Below, piece by piece: positions 47,601-60,129 of a DNA stretch of 64,000 bases (positions are counted from its first letter, which is position 1; each line of letters opens with the position of its first letter). Location: the NCBI RefSeq assembly GCF_030253575.1, contig NC_080561.1:28928564-28992563 (forward strand), written 5' to 3'. This stretch comes from Rhododendron vialii (lineage: Eukaryota; Streptophyta; Magnoliopsida; Ericales; Ericaceae). A program made the position numbers and the translations under genes. The notes under the pieces were generated by a model. That model saw only the letters and a list, made by a program, of their open reading frames with translations. It was not told the DNA's origin and ran no database searches.

Positions 47601-50600
47601 GGTCACTATTTCCATAAGAGTATGATATACGCAAGACAATTTTCAAATGGAACAGATTTACTGATAATCATTTACTCGATATTGGAGGATGTAGGTTAAG
47701 TAGCATTGATCATCCCATATTGGGAGGTGTTTGTAAAGAGATTACTGGAATACACTCCTTGTTTGAGAGTGTTAGGACAGAAGATGAAGTCACTTATCCC
47801 TACACTCACATATGATTGCATTGCACTACATGATTGAATTAGGACACTCCGTTTTCCAAATTGCTTAAGATATAGTAAGCTGCCTTAGTTAAGCCCCATC
47901 TTACTTTCAAAAGCCCCATCTCACTTTCACTTTGACTTGTCAAAATACCTTCACAGATCTCAAGGTCCCCCGGACGGCAGCTCGAGCAGGCTAGGCCGAC
48001 GGTTGGATTTGGCACTCAAATAGGAGCTTTGAGGCCTTAGAATAGTATGTGATTCTTCAACTTTCTAGGTCATGGGAAGGGGGCCAGACCAAGATTGTAT
48101 TGATCCTCTACCCGCATGAAGTGGGCTTGACTTTGGCCCAGCAAAGGCGTCTATTGGATTTCTGAGGACACACCAGTAGCCGCTGCGGATGCCTGCCCAA
48201 AAGCCGCTTGAGAAGGACACTTGACTGATTGAGAGATTATGAAAACACTAGGTTTCGCTTGAAATCCATCTTTTTAGTCAATCCATGAATCAGTGTCAGA
48301 GTGCTTTTTCTCTAGTTTTCCTTTTAAATTCTCTACACATTGTCACATTGCATATCCATCCAAGGGCATTGTGCAACAGAGTCCATTGGAGTGGTGATCG
48401 GAGCAACGAGTTCCATTGATAACTATTGAACCAGAAGTGTCTGCGGATCAGAGCCACGAAAAGTGAAGAGCAAAGCAAAGAGGTTTTACAAAAGACTGGT
48501 ATAACACTTGATTCATAGTGAATCATTTCGCTGACAGGATGCGCTCAACAATCTTCGCCAATTTTCACATAAAAATGTCGTTTTTTGCACTGTGCCTGTC
48601 TTTATATTCTCCACAACTGTGTGTGGACGCCTCACCATCCTTTAAGAATATTTACAAGCAATGAGACAATTAACTTGACAATCACTTTTAAAATTGATAA
48701 ACTTCTACATGAACTTGATAAGTTCGCCCCCTTCAGACACTTGTTCAACCATTAGAACAGACAACACACTATAACAAAAGGAAATGCAGTCCAGATTGAA
48801 CCAGTTATGAAAACAATAGGAAGGAGAAGAAAGAGCCAAAGATGAAACAGTAAACAGGACATAATCCTATAGAAGTTAGCGAAATAGGCAATCCTGGTGC
48901 AATGGGATTCACATAGCCACCCTATTTAAATGCATAAAGGCCTTACTGAAATAAACAACTCTGCAAGGAAAAAGCAAGTATATTTGACGCTGGTTGAAGA
49001 CCATAAGAAGTTTTCCACTTGCTTGTTTCGATAAGAATGAATTTTTTTGCGAGTGCTTTCCCATGAAATCAAAAGTAGTGTCAGTGACATGTATATCATG
49101 TAGGCTACACAACTATTTCTAATTTTCGAATTAAATAGCATTGGCATACTTCAGCATTGCAGCTTGAAAAGGAATATCCAAATCTTGACAAAGCCATCGT
49201 AAAGCAGCCTGTACAACAGCAGAAGGATAAATGTCATCTTGAAAAAGCCAAAAATGTTAAATCCAACAATTTTCCCTGAAAAAGAACTGATAAAATAAAA
49301 CAAGATATACATTCCTTTGTATAAGTAAGTTGTTTTGGGGAGATGTGGTATTCAACTTGGGTAGGTCTCCCACAGCTCACGTGAGCTCTATAATTTCAAA
49401 TTCAAATGGTAGGAGGAAGTGACCAGATCTAGGAATAGTATCACCAAGCAACTTTGAGCTAACACTCCTACCAGTTATTTACCAAGCATTGACAGAGATG
49501 ATCAAGTGAATTGCATACCCTCTCCCAACAAGCAATACTCTGTTAATGCTACATGGAATGCTATGAGACAAAGTGCTGGGAAAGTTCCTTGGAATTCCAT
49601 AGTATGGTACCATAGAGATGTCCCTAAATGGGCCTTTATTTGCAGGTTGTGTTGTTTGGGCAAAGCTTGCTACAAAGGATAGACTTAGAAATGGGGGCAT
49701 GAATATGGATGAAGCCTGTGGTTTATGTACTCAGCAGAATGAGTCGCATCAAAATCTTTTCTTTGAATATTATTTTTCTAGAGGCATTTGGAGCAACATT
49801 ATTGGGAGGTGCATGTTTCAAAGAAGGCCCTGGGGGTTAGGGGTTTTGAGGGCTATAGCATTCTGTCGTCGTGATTCTTTCATAACTTTCTTCTCATCTG
49901 AATTCTCTCATAACTAATTTCTATAAACTTGCACTTGCAGAGCTCTATACCAGGTGTGGTTGGAGAGAAATTCCAGGGTCTTTGGGAGAAGTACCAAGGA
50001 TATGACCGGTGATCCTAGGAAGACAATGTTAGAGCTAGAGTTAGCTCTTGGAAGAACATTCCTTAATCACTGGAAAATGAAGGGCTGTGCAGAAATTGAA
50101 AATCCTTTCCTAGAATCTTAGGAAGAAAGTCCTGGCTATATATAGAGTCTGACTCTGTTGTTTCCTAGAGTCTGACTCTGTTGTTTGTTGTTTGTTTGGT
50201 TTGCTCTGTTGGCAGATCTTAGCTATGGCCTGCTGTTGTTTTGGGAGGTTTTCCCTGAGTTCATACATAATGTTGTTGGTTGGGTGGCTATAAGATACAA
50301 TACTTGCCACTAGGAAAAAAACAGCGCAAGGTTAATTATACGGTGATCTTGGCTAGTCTAATAAAAGGGAAGGGGTGGTGCATTTCTTCCTTTTAGGCAA
50401 GTGGAATGAACTCCAAGATTTAAGATACAAGTGTCTTCTATCTTCTGTGAAACCACACCAAATCTTTTTGAATCTGAAATTAAAATAAGTGACTACCTCT
50501 GCCGTAAACAGATTCGGACCCTTTATTGGAAGAACTGTTCACATACAAGAAATGCCAAAACAATCCTTCTTGTTGCATAAAACAACCTGACCCATTAACA

Positions 50601-53600
50601 ACAATTCTACATCCGTAGTGACCGTCGCAAGTCCGTGACAATGATTTTAAGCCACGAAACTAGTTTATTTAGTCTCAAAAGCCATCCCTAAATCACTAAT
50701 GGCCTCCATTCCATTGTTAAAGCTTGCCAGCCCTCACGACTGTCCTAAATTCGCATGATGCCCTTCCCACTGTATTAAAGACACCAAGACACCAGCCACA
50801 AACAACAAGTAGCCAGATGAACCAACAATGAACAAAAATGTGGAGCGAGAAAAATGCTTGTAACTCGAAAAAGTTTGTACTGAACTACTGATGATTTCTA
50901 CTCTGAGTCTTTGAACAGAAAAGGCAAAAGTAAAATGAGTTTTACTCTTTTTTGGTTACCAATGCAGAAAGAATTTGCAGTTATTTACATTTGTGCTCAA
51001 GGTCAATGTTGTGATAATGGAAATCAATAAAATATCAACCAGAGCAAGCAAACTCTATACAGAAGTAGCGTTCAGTCCCACGCTATATATAGGAAAAGGA
51101 TAAATAACACAAAGAAATTACTGCACAAATAATCAGAGTTCGCTGAAAAGCTATACAAACCTCAGGATCTTCTCGAAGTTCTGCTACATCAATGATTGGT
51201 GGGGGCTTCCCCAAATCACAGAGCTCATTGTATATAGCTACCAAGTGTGCCAACCCTAGCTCAAGAAAGGATGGGCGCACAACCTTGTCAAAAGATAGCT
51301 GCCAATATGCAACAGTTTAAACATAAATCCGAGAAGTGATGAATACCGAAACCTATATATACACAAAGAACAGGGTGTGCTATTATTCCACCTATCAAGG
51401 TACAATCTCGAAGCTCCACTTAATTCACAGAGGCTCAGGTGCATAGCCTTAATATATTTTTGAATTTTGGGGAAAAAAAAACATCGATAGATATCAAACT
51501 AATACATATTTACAGATTCAGAAATAAATTATGAACTTAAGAACCTCAACATGCAAGATAAGTAACGAGTAGCTGTTACAGAAACAACTTACCAGTACCT
51601 CGAGTGGGTTCCGTATTAATATGAAGTGCTTTCCTCTTTTCATCAACTCATCTGACAAACCAGGCACCCGTTGTTTTGATATATGCTGTAAAGAGTAACA
51701 ATACCAAGAGATGTTGTGAAATGATGTAATTTCAAAACTGAATCAGTGCCTCCAGCAAACATTAGCATACTGAGATGATTACAACTTTTCCGGATGCAAG
51801 AAGTTAAATGTAAGTTTGGGGATGTACGAGCTGTGGTAAGAGAAAAGAAAGAAAAGGAAAGCAATGAGATGAGGAAAACTATTTTTCTTTGTAGTTAAGA
51901 AAATAATATATGCTTGTTCGCTTTTGAATTCTTCTCTGCACATGAATATAGAAAAAGGAGAATCAATCTCTAAAAATATTTCAAATGTACTTGCCTCATA
52001 TTTTCTTTTAAACACAAATACAATATCCTTAGTAATTTTCTTTTCCTTCTTCCCTCAGCAAATCCGTGAATGTAAAGCAGGATATGTAGTCCATGGATGG
52101 GCAAACATGAACAATTCTACACTTTGACAAAATCATTCCTACGCATGTTTTTACTGGAAGAGAAAATTAGCAGATTTGCCATTGAGTCATGATAAACTTG
52201 AGCAATCTTACAGTAATCATAAAAAAGCTTACTATTACCTTACAGAAGCGATATTTCTTTACTCCTGGACCAAAAATAACATCTTTCACAACCTTATTCC
52301 CATCGGCTTCCTAGAATTCACACAATCAACTTCAAACATAAGCTGAGTTTATGAAAGCAAGAAAACAATAGTAGAAGAAAATACAAGAAACAAGAATAAC
52401 AGTATATGAAAACCTAATATTTCAATGCACCAGAATAGAGCATGTACCGGTAGGTCCGGTAAAGCTGGTCAGACCAAGCCAACAGGTTGAAAAACTTATG
52501 GCAACATGCTAACAGGTTCAGAAAGTGAACTACCTTCCCCATTAATGAAAACTCATTTGTTCAGCGTTGCACAACTTGCGACACTATTTCCTTGGAGGAA
52601 AATTCGAGTCAATCAGCAGGCATAATAGCTAGATCCTATTTTGTTATTGAATGTAATGAAATTCTTTCAGGAAAAGTAATCAATACAAAGGTACTGCTTT
52701 CTTGAGATATTTCAAAAACCATTGACTAAAGCTACTTTATTCGTTCTCTTGACAAACGTTTTGGGAGAAAACAAATAATAGGATCACTTCAGCTGGACTG
52801 AGAAAAATGCAATCAAGCTTCCGAAAAATGAATTGAGAAGGTTGCTATATAGACAGTGACGATTCATCTACCTACCATTTTTGATAGAACTTCGTCTCTG
52901 TAAGGCCTTTCAACTCCTGTTACACGGAGAAAGTTCGCGTACAAGGGTTCATCAAGTACTTCTATATCATCTCTCTGCAGAAACCACTCAAGATATGAGG
53001 AAGAAAAAATGACAAATCAAGAAACAAAGCAGTATAGAATCACCACAAAATAAACGTAGTCTTTGGTTTGTTTCCTCCACTAGAAAACTCAGAAACCTAA
53101 GAAGTCAATATCCCAGTCTCCAGCGCCAGATAAAACTATTATCATGAAGCACTCCAAATAAAACTGCCCAAAAAAAAAATCATTACCAAACTTGCCCATT
53201 TATCCAATATGACAAGCAACAAACGTTCTTTTCATGGTTTTCCATACCATACATATCCAAATTAGTGGTGCAAAGAAAAAAGAAGTTATCATCTATAAAA
53301 AGATATTTTCATACAATAAAGCATTGAGAAAATTATCTTATAATTATTTACCACAAGAACAAGTATAAAGAATTCTAGTTTTTTGGAGGAGTACACTCTA
53401 AAATTCAAAGAGGATAAAAGAATTTTAAAACTTAGGGGGCATTTTATATGTATTATCAAAATCTTCACATTCCTAGGGGTGCAATGGGCCATGGCCACCC
53501 TTGGCACCCCTCCGCCCTGTGTCCCTCTTTGAATATATTGGCTTCAGAAAAAATAAGGATTTTCAATCAACTCTTCTACCTAAATCCATACATTTGAAGA

Positions 53601-55733
53601 CCAAAACAGTTGGGCTTCTAAAGAAGGTTACACAAAGCAGATAAATATAGTTCTCAGAACTTCACGGTCGAAACCTATAAAGCACAGACTCGCCAGGATA
53701 TGCTTTGCACGAATTACTATTCGTATTAACTTAATCAATAATACCTGGACATGTTTGGACAAACTTGTAGAGAGGTGTCTTGTGCCAAGGCTCATTTCAA
53801 CAAGAGTCAGATAAATGCTTATCATGCATTTTCATACGCTATTGATTTCCACATGCAGCAGTTTATTGATGAGCTTTGTGAGTCGCTATCCTTTGCTGCG
53901 TTAATATTTCAGTGCCTAGTATTCTTCTTTGTAGATATTACTTTTTGCAGAAAAGGCTTCTGTTTTACTCTAATTAGAATTGTTATTTTTATTTGCAGTG
54001 GTTTGTGTCTGTTATTATATCTATACCACATACCATGGAGACGTAGTCCTCTTTCGAAAACTACCATGGAGACGAAGTCCTCTATTGAAAACTATGTAAC
54101 ATCAATTTCATTGCCAAAATTCTCCTTAAAAATGCTACAGATCAGTTTCTCAACTTATCTACAGTCTATACAACCGCATTTCTGTCACTCTTTATCCCTT
54201 TTCATTCCTCCAACCTACTTCAATTAGGACTTGATCCTCTGATATTCTCATTTTTGTCATTGGATTTTTTTAATCTTTAATGCGGAAAAATTATGAACTC
54301 TATATGTATACGTATATAAATAAATTTGTGTATGTATTTGACGTATCTCCCAACGTGTTTGTGTCTTAGTTTTTGAAAAAAATCACATATCTGCATATCA
54401 TTTTGTGGCATGTGTCTGTGTCTCGTATCTGTGCTTCTTAGCCATGTTGTATCCTAGTGTGATTTTTTACTATCACCAGAGACGTTGCATATGCCTCGCT
54501 GTTGTTAAACCAAAAAGGGATTCCCTCTTTCGTGAGCCAAAACTATCATGTTTTTCGTCTTGGGAAATTTTTTTGTCATGACTTATGGTCTCAACCTAAG
54601 AAGCACGGGCAACCATAGCGAGTAGGTTTTTCTTCCAAAAATAGAGAATTTAACACTTCAGAATTTGTTTACCCGTTTACAAATTACACAATTGGATGTG
54701 CAGAAATTCCAAAGAAATAAGAGAAATCATAACTTGCACAATTTGTGGGAAAAAAGTTCCGGTCTCTCTTAAAACACATGAATTCCATTCATTTACTCAG
54801 GACAGGTTAATATAGCTAATTCAATTTGGGCAATGTAACTGGCTTCACGTTCTAAACGAAACAAAATTAGTTTTAGAAAATTCAATATGCATTTGCTAAG
54901 CAACGGGACAATACACATGCACAAACACAAAAGACACATATAGTAGTATACTACTGTATACTCCCTCCGTCCCAAATTGGATGACAATTTTTGAAATCTG
55001 TGCCAATTTCAATTCCTTATATCTTTCAATATGAATCTCAAAAAATATGCAATATAGATCTTGTTTGATAGTTCTCGATTAGTTCTATTATACAAAGTTT
55101 TCAAATTCGTAAAAAACATTATAAATTGAAAGATATAAGCAATAAAAAATGGCACAAATTTCAAAAATTGTCATCCAATTTGGGACGGAGGGAGTAATAC
55201 ATTTGCAGTACAAGCTCATCTTATTACAACAGACAAAAGTAGTAACACATCAATTAACTTGCATATGAATTCAATCACCATCAATCATTGATTCAGATTA
55301 GAGCAATGCTAAAGACACATCCAAGTTTACATCCTCTTGCACAATTGAAGGCGAGAACACTATTGAGAGGGTCTCGCCATCCCTAGTGAAAGAGCATGTA
55401 AGAATGCACGTAAACTTGGAAGGTGTGCCTAGCATTATTTTCCAGATTCTGGGTACATTTCCGCTAAATTAAATGGACTATAAAGCCCATGTTTTCATGG
55501 ATTTTTAGGCAAGTCATTCTCCTCGCATACATGACACAACTTGACATTGTGTAATCCATTTAGTTTAGCGGAAACACATCTTATATACAGCTATATACAT
55601 ACATATAAGTATATGGGTACACAGAGGTATGTATGTATACCTGAGCAAAAGAGTACATAACGCTGGTACTGAGAGATCTAGGAGCAGACCATGAGTGAAT
55701 CACCTCTATCTCCGATTCCTGTTTCCCTTCCAT
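35706..55733 (-). CDS. Branched-chain aminotransferase-like protein (P-loop + class IV aminotransferase)
   Basis: Nineteen minus-strand exons join in phase to 559 codons: 55733-55641, 52974-52876, 52310-52239, 51685-51593, 51298-51161, 49208-49150, 46716-46614, 45470-45285, 45160-45060, 44556-44502, 44382-44296, 44119-44068, 41804-41719, 41007-40954, 40562-40479, 40044-39973, 37955-37875, 36593-36558, 35834-35706. All have GT-AG borders. Residues 1-220 contain SAPRSLSTS (16-24) and ILIRNP, a sulfotransferase-like P-loop fold. Residues about 270-559 are a class IV PLP aminotransferase: [16 protein letters not shown] with presumed PLP lysine K413, SETNATNIF (E448), TTGTMGEL (509-515). The whole matches the Arabidopsis BCAT-like proteins At3g05190/At5g27410 in order and length. 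Substrate and P-loop role are uncertain. Introns hold an intact TRIM and LINE pieces, making a 20-kb gene. Confidence 0.95.
35944..36089 (-). mobile_element. 5'-truncated L1-type LINE end in an intron
   Basis: A 146-bp insert flanked by a perfect 16-bp duplication, ACATACTTGTTATCTC (35928-35943 and 36090-36105). A poly-T tract at its left is the poly-A tail of a minus-strand insert. The tail-proximal TTAATAAAATTTCTCTTTTG is typical of plant L1 3' ends. It lies in the last intron of the aminotransferase-like gene, in the sense orientation. Confidence 0.85.
37618..37733. repeat. (TC)n / (TCCC)n compound microsatellite
   Basis: About 115 bp of TC repeats with an internal TCCC block (37644-37667), in the intron between the exons at 37955-37875 and 36593-36558. 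All overlapping RERE/SLSL frames are artefacts. Confidence 0.95.
38180..38333. mobile_element. Relic of a Stowaway MITE
   Basis: The right end AATTGGGACGGAGGGAG (38312-38328) is the Stowaway terminal repeat, followed by TTA. The matching left end is not recognisable, so only one end survives. Confidence 0.45.
38377..38945 (-). mobile_element. RTE-type LINE 3' remnant
   Basis: Minus-strand translation gives, with stops, [27 protein letters not shown], a WFGHV-like block, GRPK and a final TPSDWD-type tail. The DNA contains AAGTCCCAATCACTTGGGGT near 38399. These are the landmarks of the C-terminal reverse transcriptase end and 3' tail of plant RTE LINEs. Heavily decayed; in an intron of the aminotransferase-like gene. 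Confidence 0.8.
42640..43484 (+). mobile_element. Complete TRIM element, 845 bp
   Basis: LTRs at 42640-42856 (217 bp) and 43265-43484 (220 bp) both start TGTTA and end CCCAACA. A tRNA-Met primer site TGGTATCAAAGC lies at 42858-42869. A purine tract GAGGGGGAGA lies at 43255-43263. The element is flanked by a perfect 5-bp duplication CCAGT (42635-42639 and 43485-43489). The ~400-bp interior has no gene. The LTRs have diverged clearly, so the insertion is old. It sits in the intron between exons 12 and 13 of the aminotransferase-like gene, antisense to it. Confidence 0.92.
44226..44289. repeat. (GT)n(GA)n microsatellite
   Basis: Compound dinucleotide tract beginning about 7 bp from the 3' (donor) border of the exon at 44382-44296, on the intron side. 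Confidence 0.9.
44626..44654. repeat. (GA)n microsatellite
   Basis: About fourteen GA units in the intron between the exons at 45160-45060 and 44556-44502. Confidence 0.9.
49540..50110 (+). mobile_element. L1-type LINE 3' remnant (zf-RVT region)
   Basis: Plus-strand translation with one frame change gives [46 protein letters not shown], then [14 protein letters not shown]. This is the zinc-binding region that follows reverse transcriptase in plant L1 elements. Stops and frame breaks make it dead. It lies antisense in the intron between the exons at 51298-51161 and 49208-49150. A short repeat of GAGTCTGACTCTGTTGTTT follows at 50144-50186. Confidence 0.85.
54961..55194. mobile_element. Stowaway MITE (Tc1/mariner), 234 bp
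   Basis: Terminal inverted repeats starting CTCCCTCCGTCCCAAATTGG extend about 45 bp with a single mismatch and are flanked by TA (54959-54960 and 55195-55196). This is the diagnostic Stowaway structure, intact, in intron 1 of the aminotransferase-like gene. Confidence 0.95.
55304..55442. mobile_element. Small inverted-repeat MITE
   Basis: AATGCTAAAGACACATCCAA at the left is mirrored near 55415-55437 by sequence whose reverse complement reads AATGCTAGGCACACCTTCCA. The hairpin is about 135 bp. No coding capacity; class unknown. Confidence 0.6.
55457..55574. repeat. Hairpin repeat
   Basis: TCCGCTAAATTAAATGGA (about 55457-55475) pairs with TCCATTTAGTTTAGCGGA (about 55556-55573). A short fold-back element in intron 1 of the aminotransferase-like gene, close to exon 1. 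Confidence 0.6.
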
Positions 55734-55953
55734 TTCCCACTCCCTCCCCTGTTGTTTCGATTCGAGACGTCAATCTGTTTTTTGTGCAAAGGATTTGACC
55801 GAATAAGTGCATATGAATAATGTATTATATCTAACTATATACAAATCAAGATATACACGTAATATAGGCGATGCTGATTGTGACCGAGTAGTCACTGACT
55901 CACTCCTCAATACTATATGGCTTATCAACAATTCAGAGAAAAAATTTCGGAAA

Positions 55954-56430
55954 GTGAAAGTACACAGATACCCTCTCAATTATCACTTTTTCTCTATGGA
56001 AACTTTTTAATATTTAAAATTGTTCATACAGACCTCCTCAACTATTATCACTTTTTTTCTATGGGACTTTCTAATATTTAAAATTGTTCATACAGACCTT
56101 TCTAATATTTAAAATTGTTCATACAGACCTCCTCAACTATTATCACTTTTTTTCTATGGGACTTTCTAATATTTAAAATTGTTCATACAGACCTCCTCAA
56201 CTATGACCGTTAAGTCGTTAACCAATTAACAATTTTTCTGTCAAAAAAACCGTTAAGATGAAAGAGTAAGTGTGGACAATTTTTATAGACGAGGGGGCAG
56301 TGTGAGCAATTTTTAAGAGGTAGATTCGTTATTTCTCTTTATTACGTAGTTAGCCTATTTTTTTATTTTATATAATTGAGGGAGTTTGTCTGGGCGATTT
56401 TAAATATTAAGGGTCTCTGTGTACTTTCAT
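55954..56430. mobile_element. Inverted-repeat element with internal 64-bp tandem repeats
   Basis: Ends GTGAAAGTACACAGATACCC and (reverse complement) ATGAAAGTACACAGAGACCC are inverted copies. Inside, 55978-56205 has three full copies and one partial copy of a unit of about 64 bp containing TCTAATATTTAAAATTGTTC. It sits just upstream of the aminotransferase-like gene start. No target duplication resolved. Confidence 0.75.
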
Positions 56431-56503
56431 ATGAAATTAATGATTAAGTTTTTCTTTAATGTGCTACTACCATCAACACAATTTTAAAAAGGAGATCCGT
56501 TAA

Positions 56504-56952
56504 ATCTCCGAGCAACTCCAATCAAATTCTTCATTACGAAATGATCAATATATCATTCTATATACAAAAAGTGAATAAAAATGTTAGTATTCTCTCGATC
56601 TCCAACCACATTTCTTTGTTTTTGTTTTCATTTTTTGAATAACACGCTCAAAAGTCAAAAGTTAATCGTATCTTATTTTCTTTCTAAAATTCGAAATATC
56701 GATTTTCTAGCATTTACCAAATAATGGGTTATATTTTAAAGATATTTTTAATATCTTTTCAGAAGTACTAATTTTATATCATAATGTTAAAAATTATGCG
56801 TCATTTACTTTGTAAATATGTATGGAGAACATTTTTCAAATTATGGAGGACTCTCTATCTAAAGAAGGCAAATAAAGCCTGTTTGTAGTGCTACAGATTT
56901 TTATTTTGAAGATTTGAAGAAATGAAAGCTTGGTTGGAGATGCTCTTACGAT
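56504..56952. mobile_element. Probable MITE, about 450 bp
   Basis: The left GAGCAACTCCAATCAAATTC and the right end (reverse complement GAGCATCTCCAACCAAGCTT) are inverted partners of a common plant MITE terminus. AT-rich interior, no gene. Confidence 0.55.
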
Positions 56953-57846
56953 GTTATCTTATCATTATTTACGAATGTTATTTTCATGATTTAATTATTA
57001 TTTTTATCTTCGAATCAAAACAATAAAAACCAAAGATCATTGTTGCGATGAATTCAGAGCTACTAAGTTTAATGCCGAATTCAACACAATCATTATTATA
57101 TTAAGATTTATCAGAACATTTGCCTAATTACTAATTAGTGGAGCAGTGTGGTGGTCATTTGTGTCAAATTTCCCAAGATGACGAAAGATTTTCATCAAGG
57201 TACTCTATTGTATCAACAGAAAGTCTGTGAAGCACAGATGTTGCGTAGATCTTTTTGTGGGCCTACTTTGGATCCGGTAAAGATGATATAAACCACTCAT
57301 TTTTCTTTAAATTTTTTTATGGGTTACCGTAAAATATTATTTCAATCGGATATCTGTGAGGGCTTTTTTTAAATTTGTAGGACGAATCTGAGTGGTTTTC
57401 CCTACGAAATCCAAAAAAGCCCTTACCGATACAGATTGAGCTGATTTTTTTTTTCAAAAACTCTTAAAAAATTATTTTGACAAAAAATGAGACGTTCAGA
57501 TCATTTTATTTTTTTCAAAAACTTATAAAAAAATATTTTAACAAAATGAGCCGTTTGGATCATTTTTGCAAAACCCAAGGTGGGCCCCGCAAAAGGGTTG
57601 CCTCATTGTATGTGCGCATAACACAACTCTTGAATCAAATCCAACTGAAAAAGGCATTTGTACGAGGGAAATGAAGATCCAAAATTCAAATTATTTTCTG
57701 ATGTTTGGTATTTAAATGGGAATCTAACGAAGATAAATTTTCTTCTTTAGAAAGTTAACCGTATAGGGTTTCTTTTGATTGAATTGAGTTTTGTCAACTC
57801 TGACAGATTTGAGCTTACAAGTGACTTGGAGATTTTGCATTAATGT
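56953..57846. other. Intergenic, no gene recognised
   Basis: AT-rich, with two related phrases (ATGAG-CGTT-GATCATTTT near 57487 and 57547) but no open frame of note. Confidence 0.35.
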
Positions 57847-59748
57847 GGGCAAATTTCACTGACCACCCCTGAGGTATCTGACAAAAACAGGAACCTCCCT
57901 TGAGGTTTCTGAAATATCACTGACCTCCCTTGCTTTTCAAAGTATTATATGGATTCCCCCATCTGTGATTTGGCCGGTAAGTTGTAACCCAGAAATTGTG
58001 ATGTCAGCATATTTTGTAACTTTTTATACCCAAACTACCCTTGCAACCAGTACCAGATAACACGCACCACTACTACTCTTTTTCATTTTGGTAAAGTAAA
58101 TATTTTGGGTAAAGACACTACAAGTCTACAACTACTCTTCCACAACTTCCCATTACACCGGCTCTAAATTAGAGGCTAGTTTTAAAAAATTAACCTTCCT
58201 AAAATTAAATTAACATGCTCTACTTTAATTTTTTTCCCCTCTAGAACTAAACCACAAAAACAAAAACAAAAAAAAAAACTCATTCCCAATGGAAGAAAAA
58301 CTACAGTTGCCTGTTTATCTATTTTTAATTTTTTTCAAAAAAAAAAAATCTATCTACTGATGTCTACAGCTATGAATGGAGAGAGAGATGAAGAGAGATT
58401 CTCATTTTGAAATGTATTCACCTTTTCTTCTTGAAATGTATTTACCTGATTGGTAGACCTATGCAAGATCAGGGGTGGAGCTAAATTGAGGGGAGAGTGG
58501 TACAAGCCACCATCGGTTGCGTAAATAGTGTCATTTTATAGTTATGGATTATACACTTATTGGTATCCAAACAACTTGATTTTATTTTTCACACAAAAGA
58601 TGAAAATGGAAATTTAAAATATGAGTGATTCGAATCATAAAAAATACCTCAACGGCTTTAATTTAAAAATCCCAAGAGAATTGAATCAAGCCTTTATTCG
58701 TTTTTAAACATAAAAACAAATATAAATATTATATTCACTTTAAACTTGATTACAGTATACATACGTATACTTTTATTTTTGTTAATTCGGAAGATATACA
58801 TACATCTACGTACATATCAATATTTACACATAATTGCTAATCAAAGACCCCTTCTGCTAAGATTCTTATTTTTTAAGTACTTATTTTTTGCTTTACGACA
58901 CATGTTATTCTCTCACAATACATTACCTTTAATTTTAAAAATACGTATTTATTTGAAAAATAAATAAATATTTTAGTTAGTGGAACACATCACAAAATTA
59001 CAATATCTATCTACACACACCCTTATCGGAAAAACACACAGAATATCTGCTAATCTACATATATAGTCACACGCATTGATATGTAAAGAAAAGAAGACTG
59101 GGGAGAATGTGTGTATGCTTCTCTTTTGGTCTAATTATGGTATGGGTCAAAATTTGGGGAGTTTTGGAACTGTGTTAATTGTAAAATCCTACTCATTCGA
59201 GTAAATTATTCAATAATCACTAATTAAGATGAAAAGCATAGGTGCTCCACGTCGTCCATGATAGTAAAAAGAAGAACAGAGTACAAAGGTGGACCATTAA
59301 TTGAAAGCTGATCCATTAATTACTCGTACAAAAAGTTGTACATAAGTCCAACCCATTAGCAATTTCAACTGATTTGTATTGGAGTTGGGTAATCGAGGAT
59401 TATTAAGGACAGGAAAAGCAAAATCGAATGAACAGGGAATTAAATATAGGTTTGAAATTGAAATTGGGGAGTAAAATTGGGTGGAATTTGTGGAAAGGTT
59501 GGGGCAGCTATGTAAAATAGAGACAAAAGGAGAAAAAAGAAGACAGATAAGGGAAGGAAGAGAGGAAGAACATAAAGGGCATTTAAGTCTTTTTCTTCTT
59601 TGAAGTTCACACCGTTTGAGCTGATTTAACAGATTGGGGGAATCTTTAAAATATTTTGAAAAGCAAGGGAGATCAGTGAGATTTTAGAAACCTCAAGGAG
59701 GTTCCTGTTTTTGTCAGATACCTCAAGGGCGGTCAGTGAAATTTGCTC
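57847..59748. mobile_element. Non-autonomous inverted-repeat DNA element, 1.9 kb
   Basis: Ends of about 110 bp are inverted copies: the left starts GGGCAAATTTCACTGACCAC and the right, reverse complemented, reads GAGCAAATTTCACTGACCGC. Both continue through a GACAAAAACAGGAACCTCC block and a CTTGCTTTTCAAA block. The 1.7-kb interior has no recognisable transposase. No convincing target duplication was found. The GGGCAAATT start resembles the fold-back MITE at 17.6 kb, so a MULE-like origin is possible. Confidence 0.8.
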
Positions 59749-60129
59749 TAGGAAAAATGAATTTGAAAAAAAGAATTTTTGTTAACATTGGAGTAAGATT
59801 TTAATCAACCCCATAAGTATTTAGGGGTGTGTCTAAGATTGAAAGTTGTTCATTACCCTTGAAAGATTGTACTCATGTAAACACCTCGTTAAAAATCATT
59901 TATGGAGAATGATATTTAGCTTCAAAGTAGGCCACTTGAGAATGTGTAATTTAACGTGAATCTTGCATTTGAAATTAAGTTGACAATCCCTTAAATGAAT
60001 AATCAAAAGGTGATGTGATAACTTTTGGTAATCCAATTTTAATCAATCAATCAAATGATGAACACAAAGTTTGCAACGGTCTATTGATGGTCTAAACCAA
60101 CCATCTAGGCAATAGTATCTAAAATTTCA

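Noticed and set aside
53751-54227. 158-residue plus-strand frame
   Set aside because: It lies in the large first intron of the aminotransferase-like gene, is hydrophobic low-complexity, and matches no family I know.
57847-59748. Possible LTR retroelement because of paired ends
   Set aside because: The end copies are inverted rather than direct, and there is no primer site, so it is a DNA-type element.
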